A stretch of DNA of 11,743 bases. It comes from Bordetella parapertussis. GTDB taxonomy: Bacteria > Pseudomonadota > Gammaproteobacteria > Burkholderiales > Burkholderiaceae_B. The notes below the pieces were generated by a model. The model was not told the origin of the DNA and did no database searches. It worked only from the letters and a program-made list of their open reading frames with translations. The translations under genes and the position numbers were made by a program. How positions within the stretch are numbered: position 1 is the stretch's first letter; the number at the start of each line of letters is the position of its first letter. Location of the stretch: NCBI GenBank assembly GCA_945911685.1, contig CAMEAW010000081.1, positions 1 to 11,743 of the forward strand. The letters run 5' to 3'. Positions 6,811 through 11,743 of the stretch are shown one piece after another.

Positions 6811-6841
6811 CTGGAGTCGGGTCTAGTGTGACCCGAATACC
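6811..6841 (+). promoter_or_regulatory. Split ribosome-binding site with hairpin before ntrB
   Basis: The glnA-ntrB gap holds a perfect 7-bp stem, TCGGGTC (6817-6823) with GACCCGA (6830-6836), around the loop TAGTGT. The only Shine-Dalgarno-like sequence, TGGAG (6812-6816), abuts the 5' foot of the stem and is 25 bases from the ATG, too far in linear RNA. With the stem folded, only 5 unpaired bases (6837-6841) remain between the foot and the start codon, a normal effective spacing. No T tract follows, so this is not a standard terminator. The bridging role is inference. Confidence 0.5.
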
Positions 6842-7894
6842 ATGTACTCCGCTGAAGCTTTCGATCTACTCTCCACAACGGTTCTTTTATTGAACTCGAC
6901 TGGCGAAGTCGTAGAGGCGAATGCGGCAGCAGAAGTGATGTTTGGGCGGTCTCGGCGTAACCTCTTGGGGCAGCCGGCCGCCTTTTTGTTTGACCGTGAC
7001 AGTGCGCTCGAGCACTCTATCCAGCAAGCCTGCAGTGGTGAAGTGGCAGATTGCCGACAGTTTGCGCGCTTGCGTCGGGGTGCCGAAACCGTTGAGGTCG
7101 CGGTGACCTCGGTGGCCATCACTCAGCCCAAATGGTCTGCATTAATCGAAATCAAAGATGTAGAACAACGCGTACTGGTTGATCGCAGTATCCGACTGGT
7201 CGATGAAATCGATACCCAACACGAACTCTTGCGTAATCTTGCGCACGAGGTCAAGAACCCACTGGGTGGTTTACGTGGTGCGGCCCAGTTGCTTGAATCT
7301 GAATTGCCTGATCCTGCCCTGCGTGAGTACACCAGCGTCATTATTTCTGAGGCCGATCGGCTGCAGGCTTTAGTCGATCGACTGGCCGCGCCACAACGCA
7401 TGCCGGTTCAATGGCAGGCGGTCAATATTCACGAAGTATGCGAAAGAGTCTGTGCACTGGTGCGCGCCGAGTTTCGCGACGTGGCCTTGTTGCGTGATTA
7501 CGATGCCTCGATGCCCGAGTTTCGCGCTGATCCTGCGCGGGTGATGCAAGCGCTTTTGAATGTTGTGCGTAATGCTGCGCAGATCATGACGGGCTTTAAC
7601 CCAACGCAGTCACCCCACATCACCATCAAAACGCGCATTGCGCGCCAAGTGTTATTGCGGCACAAGCAACACCGTATGGCGGTTGTGGTCACGGTCACCG
7701 ACAACGGGCCGGGTGTGCCAGAAAGCTTAAAAGATCGCATTTTTCATCCACTCGTGACGGGTCGAGACGGCGGCACTGGGCTTGGTTTAAGCCTGGCCCA
7801 AGACTTCATTCAACAACATGGTGGTGTGATCGAATTTGAATCGCGACCCGGACACACCGAGTTTCGTTTGCAATTACCTATGGAGCCTCTTTGA
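6842..7894 (+). CDS. ntrB: Nitrogen regulation sensor histidine kinase NtrB (GlnL)
   Basis: NtrB phosphorylates NtrC when nitrogen is scarce and, with PII bound, promotes its dephosphorylation. The 350 residues match E. coli NtrB in length, and the absence of membrane segments fits a cytosolic kinase. An N-terminal PAS domain spans about residues 8-108. The H-box NLAHEVKNPLGGLRGAAQLL (132-151) contains phospho-acceptor His135. The N-box is LLNVVRNAAQ (238-247, Asn244), the G1 box DNGPGVP (287-293) and the G2 box GGTGLGLSLAQ (310-320). It lies 45 bases after glnA and shares one base with the ntrC start (TGATG). It is probably read through from the glnA promoter. No Shine-Dalgarno lies at the normal distance; a hairpin occupies that place. 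Confidence 0.97.
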   Translation: MYSAEAFDLLSTTVLLLNSTGEVVEANAAAEVMFGRSRRNLLGQPAAFLFDRDSALEHSIQQACSGEVADCRQFARLRRGAETVEVAVTSVAITQPKWSALIEIKDVEQRVLVDRSIRLVDEIDTQHELLRNLAHEVKNPLGGLRGAAQLLESELPDPALREYTSVIISEADRLQALVDRLAAPQRMPVQWQAVNIHEVCERVCALVRAEFRDVALLRDYDASMPEFRADPARVMQALLNVVRNAAQIMTGFNPTQSPHITIKTRIARQVLLRHKQHRMAVVVTVTDNGPGVPESLKDRIFHPLVTGRDGGTGLGLSLAQDFIQQHGGVIEFESRPGHTEFRLQLPMEPL

Positions 7895-9351
7895 TGAAAC
7901 CAGTCTGGATCGTGGATGATGATCAAGCTATTCGCTGGGTCCTTGAAAAGGCGCTCAGCCGCGCCAATATTCCTACACGCAGTTTTATAAATGCCTCTGA
8001 AGTTTCAGTCGCTTTGAAACTTGAGTCGCCCTCGGCGCTGGTGTCTGATATCAGAATGCCAGGAACAGACGGCTTAACCTTGCTAAAAGAAGTCAAAGAA
8101 AAATATCCCACGTTGCCGGTCATCATTATGACCGCGTACAGTGATCTTGATAGCACCGTATCTGCGTTTCAGGGCGGGGCGTTTGATTATCTGGCCAAGC
8201 CGTTTGATATTAACGAGGCTGTAGCGCTGATCTCGCGAGCCATGCAAGAGCCCTCTGCAGAAGAAGTCTCGGCTCAAGCTGCGTTACCCGCGGCGCTTGC
8301 AACAGATAGAGGGATGTTGACGCAGTCGGCCTCGGTTGCGATGCAAGAGGTGTTTCGTGCCATCGGTCGTTTGGCACAATCAAATGTCACGGTGTTGATT
8401 ACAGGTGAGTCCGGTACCGGCAAAGAGCTGGTCGCGCGTGCCTTGCACAGCCATGGTGCACGTTCGAAAGGGCCGTTTGTTGCGCTCAATACAGCGGCCA
8501 TCCCGCGCGATTTGCTTGAGGCCGAATTGTTTGGCCACGAGCGTGGCGCCTTCACCGGCGCTAATGCGTTGCGTCGTGGTCGCTTCGAAGAGGCGGGCGG
8601 CGGTACCTTGTTTCTAGACGAAATTGGTGACATGCCGTTTGAGTTACAAACGCGCTTGTTGCGCGTATTGTCAGAAGGCACTTTCTATCGCGTTGGGGGA
8701 GCTCAACCCGTGCGTGTGGATGTCAGGATCGTCGCGGCCACCCATCAGCCACTTGAAGAGCGCGTTCAAGAGGGCAAGTTTCGCGAAGATCTGTTTCATC
8801 GCTTAAATGTCATTCGCTTAAGGTTGCCTGCGCTGCGAGAAAGGCGCGAGGATGTGGCCGATTTGGCTAAGCACTTTTTGTCGGTGTCGGCAAGGGCAGT
8901 CGGAGTCCCCGTCAAACGTCTGTCAGATGCAGCGGTACATGCACTGTCGCAGTTTGATTATCCCGGCAACGTTCGGCAACTCGAAAACTTTTGCCACTGG
9001 CTGACCGTGATGGCACCTGGTCAAACTGTTGAGATGGGGGATTTGCCGCCTGAGGTGCGGGTGGCCAAGGCGAGTGCGATCCAGGTTAGCTCAGCGCAAG
9101 ACCTTGGCTCAACCCAAACTTGGCAACAGCTTTTGGCGCTTGATGCAAATGTCCGCCTGTCTCGCTCTGAGCCAGAGGTCTGGACGGTGCTGACGCGGCA
9201 GTTTGAACGCACCTTGCTACAGTCTTCGCTTGAAGTCTGCCGTGGTCGTCGCGTCGAGGCGGCAGCTCGGCTAGGCATGGGTCGCAATACCATTACCCGT
9301 AAGCTGCGCGAATTAGGCATGGATCCGGTGGGGGCAGGCTCCGAAGCCTGA
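7894..9351 (+). CDS. ntrC: Sigma-54 response regulator NtrC (GlnG)
   Basis: The 485-residue product has the full NtrC architecture. The receiver domain (1-120) has acidic residues D8-D10, phospho-acceptor D52 in SDIRMPG, T80 and K102. The AAA+ domain (about 142-375) has Walker A GESGTGKE (171-178), the sigma-54 contact loop GAFTGA (218-223) and Walker B TLFLDEIGD (238-246). The C-terminal Fis-type HTH (about 450-476) contains VEAAARLGMGRNTITRKLRE. It activates sigma-54 promoters, most obviously that of glnA just upstream. The start is the ATG at 7894, overlapping the ntrB TGA by one base, with GGAG at 7882-7885 eight bases before it. The TTG at 7891 would add only one residue and is less likely. 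All key residues are intact. Confidence 0.97.
   Translation: MKPVWIVDDDQAIRWVLEKALSRANIPTRSFINASEVSVALKLESPSALVSDIRMPGTDGLTLLKEVKEKYPTLPVIIMTAYSDLDSTVSAFQGGAFDYLAKPFDINEAVALISRAMQEPSAEEVSAQAALPAALATDRGMLTQSASVAMQEVFRAIGRLAQSNVTVLITGESGTGKELVARALHSHGARSKGPFVALNTAAIPRDLLEAELFGHERGAFTGANALRRGRFEEAGGGTLFLDEIGDMPFELQTRLLRVLSEGTFYRVGGAQPVRVDVRIVAATHQPLEERVQEGKFREDLFHRLNVIRLRLPALRERREDVADLAKHFLSVSARAVGVPVKRLSDAAVHALSQFDYPGNVRQLENFCHWLTVMAPGQTVEMGDLPPEVRVAKASAIQVSSAQDLGSTQTWQQLLALDANVRLSRSEPEVWTVLTRQFERTLLQSSLEVCRGRRVEAAARLGMGRNTITRKLRELGMDPVGAGSEA
9335..9350 (+). other. Hairpin at the ntrC 3' end
   Basis: CAGGCT (9335-9340) and AGCCTG (9345-9350) form a perfect 6-bp stem with loop CCGA, spanning the end of ntrC into its stop codon. 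The following bases are G/T-rich without a T run, so a classical intrinsic terminator is not supported. It might act as a 3'-end stabiliser or a weak pause site. Confidence 0.35.
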
Positions 9352-9365
9352 CGTGTGGGCGTTAC

Positions 9366-9389
9366 AATCCTTAAGTCAATTGAAGGATT
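9366..9389 (+). promoter_or_regulatory. Inverted repeat covering the ridA Shine-Dalgarno
   Basis: AATCCTT (9366-9372) and AAGGATT (9383-9389) are perfect 7-base complements around a 10-base loop. The 3' arm contains AAGGA (9383-9387), the ridA ribosome-binding site, 8 bases before the ATG. Folding would hide that site. The stem is A/U-rich and weak, so it could open with temperature or by ribosome arrival from ntrC. The function is inference. Confidence 0.4.
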
Positions 9390-9395
9390 ACGCTC

Positions 9396-9782
9396 ATGTC
9401 AAAATCAATCATCCATACCAACGCCGCACCCGCTGCAGTCGGTCCGTATTCGCAAGCGATCATGGCCCCCGCCGGTCGCACCGTTTACTTGTCAGGTCAG
9501 ATCGGTCTGGTTCCTGCAACGGGCAACATGGTCTCAGAGGATTTTGAGGCGCAGGTTCGCCAGTCTTTTGCCAACATGCAAGCTGTGATTGAGGCGGCCG
9601 GTGGTCGCCTCGACAGCATCGTCAAGCTCACCCTGTTTTTGACCGACTTAGGTCAATTTACGATCGCGAATGGGATCATGGCCGAGTTGTTGCCCGAGCC
9701 TTATCCGGCGCGCTCAACCGTAGGCGTTGCCAGCTTGCCCAAGGGCGCTCAGTTCGAGATCGAAGCCATTATTGTTATTTAG
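9396..9782 (+). CDS. ridA: RidA family enamine/imine deaminase
   Basis: RidA hydrolyses reactive enamine/imine intermediates such as 2-aminoacrylate, released by PLP-dependent serine/threonine dehydratases, to the 2-keto acid and ammonia. It thereby protects PLP enzymes. It acts in the cytoplasm as a homotrimer. The 128-residue length is standard. NAAPAAVGPYSQAI (9-22, Tyr18), LSGQIGL (32-38) and PARSTVGV (104-111, Arg106, equivalent to the carboxylate-binding Arg105 of E. coli RidA) are all present, as is Glu121 in the FEIEAI segment. The ATG is preceded by AAGGA at 9383-9387. It sits 44 bases after ntrC and 24 bases before recG, in the same reading frame as recG. Whether it is expressed from the ntr operon or from its own promoter cannot be told. 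Confidence 0.95.
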   Translation: MSKSIIHTNAAPAAVGPYSQAIMAPAGRTVYLSGQIGLVPATGNMVSEDFEAQVRQSFANMQAVIEAAGGRLDSIVKLTLFLTDLGQFTIANGIMAELLPEPYPARSTVGVASLPKGAQFEIEAIIVI

Positions 9783-9806
9783 CAGTTCGCTAAAAAGTCA
9801 TTTGCC

Positions 9807-11743
9807 GTGGGCACCGCTCAGCACCCCCCAGCCAAGGTCTCTGCCCGACCCAAGGTGGTTGCCACGACTAAACAAAAGCTTGAGCGTTTGGGGCTCGTTA
9901 GCGCACATGACTTGATTTTGCATTTGCCGCTTCGCTACGAAGACGAAACCGAAATTATGCCCATTGACACGCTGCGCCCAGGTAGGTCAGCGCAGATTGA
10001 GGCAACGGTGATACGGTCTGATGCCAGTTACCAGCCGCGCCGGCAACTGACTGCAGTAGTGCAAGATGACACCGGCGAAATTGGGTTGCGTTGGCTGACG
10101 TTTTATCCCAACCAACAGCAACAGATGCAGGTTGGGCGTCGGTGGCGAATCAGAGGTGAGGTGCGCGGCGGTATGCATGGATACGAGATCATCCATCCCA
10201 AGGTGACTGTTGCAGATTCAGTATTGCCTGCGGCCTTGACGCCCGTTTATCCAACGACCGAGGGCTTGTCGCAGCCAAGTTTGCGCAAAGCGATCGGGCA
10301 AGCGCTTGACAAGGTAGAGCTCAACGACACACTTGAGCCCGCGTTGGTTAAACGGCTCGGCCTGCAAAGTTTTGGTGAAGCGATTCGCACACTGCACGCT
10401 CCTACACCTGACATGGATGCGCTCGCCTTAATCGAGCATACGCATCCGTCGTGGTCGCGCATTAAGTTCGATGAACTCCTTGCACAGCAACTGTCGCTGG
10501 CGGCGGCCCGTGATGCGCGGCGCAGTCTACGTGCAAAAAGCCTAAGAGCAAATCCTAAAGCAGATAGTTTGTGCGCGCGCTTGCTGAAGTCCTTGCCGTT
10601 TAGTCTGACGCCCGCGCAGCAACGCGTGACTTCTGAGATCAGTGCCGATCTGGAGCGCGAGTTTCCTATGTATCGTTTGTTGCAAGGTGATGTCGGCAGT
10701 GGCAAGACGATTGTCGCTGCACTGGCAGCCTTGCAAGCGATTGACGCCGGCGTGCAGGTGGCGCTCATGGCGCCTACTGAAATTTTGGCTGAACAACATT
10801 TTCAAAAATTGAAAATGTGGTGCGAACCCCTTGGGATTGAGGTGTGTTGGTTAACCGGCAGCATCACGCCCAAAGCCCGCAAAATCGCAAACGCGGCTAT
10901 TTCAAGCGGAAGCGCGCGTTTAGTCGTGGGCACCCAGGCCTTGATTCAAGAAACTGTCGAGTTTTTTGATTTAGGCTTGGTGATTGTGGACGAACAACAT
11001 CGCTTTGGTGTCGCCCAACGACTGTCGTTGTCTAAAAAGGGTGAAGATCTAGAAACACCTGCCACGCCGCCTGATTCAGGCGCACAAGCATTAAACAGAG
11101 ACTGGATTCCGCATCAACTAACAATGAGCGCTACGCCAATTCCGCGTACGTTGGCCATGACGTTTTACGCGGATCTTGAGGTATCTTCGATTGACACCTT
11201 GCCTCCGGGTCGCACGCCGATCGTCACAAAGCTAATCTCTAACGCACGACGCGAGGAGGTCATCGGTCATGTCGCGCAGGCCTGTGCCACCGGACAACAA
11301 GTGTATTGGGTCTGTCCGTTAGTGCAAGAAAGCGAATCGCTCGACTTACAAACTGCAGTTGATACGCATCTTGCCTTAACTGAGGCCTTGCCCGATTACA
11401 CCGTGGGTTTGGTGCACGGTCAGTTGCCCACGGCTGAGAAAGCCGCGGTGATGAAGGCGTTTCGTGAGGCGCACATTAACGTGCTGGTCTCAACGACAGT
11501 CATTGAGGTCGGGGTCGATGTGCCTAACGCCTCATTGATGGTCATTGAGCACGCCGAGCGTTTTGGTTTGGCACAACTGCATCAGCTACGTGGACGCGTC
11601 GGACGCGGCGTGGCAAAGTCGGTATGCGTGTTGCTATTTCAAACACCCTTGTCCATGCTGGCGCGTCAGCGTCTGCGCGCTATGTACGAGACACAAGATG
11701 GTTTTGAGATCGCCCAGCGCGATCTTGATTTACGCGGGCCCGG
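9807..11743 (+). CDS. recG: ATP-dependent DNA helicase RecG, partial (C-terminus beyond right edge)
   Basis: RecG remodels stalled replication forks and branched DNA. The frame is open to the right edge (645 full codons of about 690). The N-terminal wedge/OB-fold region includes LILHLPLRYEDE and spans about residues 28-160. Helicase motifs follow: LTPAQQ (about 268-273), Walker A GDVGSGKT (294-301), motif Ia APTEILAEQH, DEQHRFGV (395-402, motif II), MSATPIPRT (440-448), STTVIEVGVDVP and RGRVGRG (595-601, motif VI). No ATG lies between the ridA stop and the conserved start of the protein. The GTG at 9807 is chosen, with only a weak purine stretch upstream; a GTG at 9855 is an alternative. Residues 409-434 form a longer, Pro/Asp/Glu-rich loop than the roughly 10 residues in E. 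coli RecG. Confidence 0.96.
   Translation, partial: MGTAQHPPAKVSARPKVVATTKQKLERLGLVSAHDLILHLPLRYEDETEIMPIDTLRPGRSAQIEATVIRSDASYQPRRQLTAVVQDDTGEIGLRWLTFYPNQQQQMQVGRRWRIRGEVRGGMHGYEIIHPKVTVADSVLPAALTPVYPTTEGLSQPSLRKAIGQALDKVELNDTLEPALVKRLGLQSFGEAIRTLHAPTPDMDALALIEHTHPSWSRIKFDELLAQQLSLAAARDARRSLRAKSLRANPKADSLCARLLKSLPFSLTPAQQRVTSEISADLEREFPMYRLLQGDVGSGKTIVAALAALQAIDAGVQVALMAPTEILAEQHFQKLKMWCEPLGIEVCWLTGSITPKARKIANAAISSGSARLVVGTQALIQETVEFFDLGLVIVDEQHRFGVAQRLSLSKKGEDLETPATPPDSGAQALNRDWIPHQLTMSATPIPRTLAMTFYADLEVSSIDTLPPGRTPIVTKLISNARREEVIGHVAQACATGQQVYWVCPLVQESESLDLQTAVDTHLALTEALPDYTVGLVHGQLPTAEKAAVMKAFREAHINVLVSTTVIEVGVDVPNASLMVIEHAERFGLAQLHQLRGRVGRGVAKSVCVLLFQTPLSMLARQRLRAMYETQDGFEIAQRDLDLRGP

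Noticed and set aside
7891..7893. TTG one codon upstream as the ntrC start
   Set aside because: The ATG at 7894 overlaps the ntrB stop in the usual TGATG way and has GGAG at a good distance; the TTG adds only one residue.
8377..8395. TGGCAC inside ntrC as a second sigma-54 promoter
   Set aside because: No TTGC element follows at the required spacing; other TGGCAC occurrences (near 9012 and 11571) fail in the same way.
8274..8681. Antisense open frame (135 codons) inside ntrC
   Set aside because: It lies opposite the conserved Walker A, GAFTGA and Walker B coding region, and its composition reflects codon bias of the real gene.
9363..9368. TACAAT as a -10 element for ridA
   Set aside because: The region 16-18 bp upstream, at the end of ntrC, has no -35-like hexamer; the match alone is too weak.
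10247..10768. Long antisense open frame (173 codons) inside recG
   Set aside because: recG motifs are continuous on the plus strand here; the antisense frame has no recognisable domain and a low-complexity Ser/Arg/Ala composition typical of a shadow frame.

Overview
The window looks like a chromosomal segment of a betaproteobacterium, probably Burkholderiales and perhaps Alcaligenaceae. The placement rests on the protein sequences, on the glnA-ntrB-ntrC nitrogen cluster with a sigma-54 promoter, and on the adjacent rdgB-hemW pair. I could not run a search, so the taxonomic call is inference.

Layout. (1) Positions 1-2186, minus strand: a two-gene catabolic-looking operon, an acyl-CoA dehydrogenase followed 12 bases later by an MmgE/PrpD-family protein that runs off the left edge. 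(2) 2187-2312: a 126-base divergent control region. (3) 2313-5212, plus strand: a LysR-type regulator, rdgB (house-cleaning nucleotide pyrophosphatase) and hemW (radical SAM haem chaperone). LysR and rdgB overlap by ATGA. Between rdgB and hemW lie two very short reading frames, so the run contains four ATGA junctions. (4) 5213-5383: a regulatory interval with two NtrC-type enhancer dyads 31 bp apart, a near-consensus sigma-54 promoter and a terminator-like hairpin that shares sequence with the first enhancer. (5) 5384-9351: glnA, ntrB and ntrC, that is glutamine synthetase, the sensor kinase and the sigma-54 activator that would act at the glnA promoter. (6) 9396-11743: ridA (enamine/imine deaminase) and recG (branched-DNA helicase), the latter cut by the right edge.

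How the genes fit together. Under nitrogen limitation NtrB should phosphorylate NtrC. NtrC~P would bind the two dyads upstream of glnA and activate sigma-54 polymerase, raising GlnA and, by read-through, NtrB/NtrC. The acyl-CoA dehydrogenase and MmgE/PrpD protein are probably controlled by the divergent LysR protein and act on an unidentified acyl-CoA or carboxylic acid. RdgB, HemW, RidA and RecG are housekeeping functions.

I see no mobile element, CRISPR array, tRNA, rRNA or evident defence system, and no clear candidate for a wholly new system. The most interesting signals are in the RNA and junctions: a hairpin that could bridge a distant Shine-Dalgarno to the ntrB start, an inverted repeat covering the ridA Shine-Dalgarno, the chain of short ATGA-linked frames before hemW, the overlap of terminator and NtrC site before glnA, and an acyl-CoA dehydrogenase lacking the usual C-terminal catalytic glutamate.
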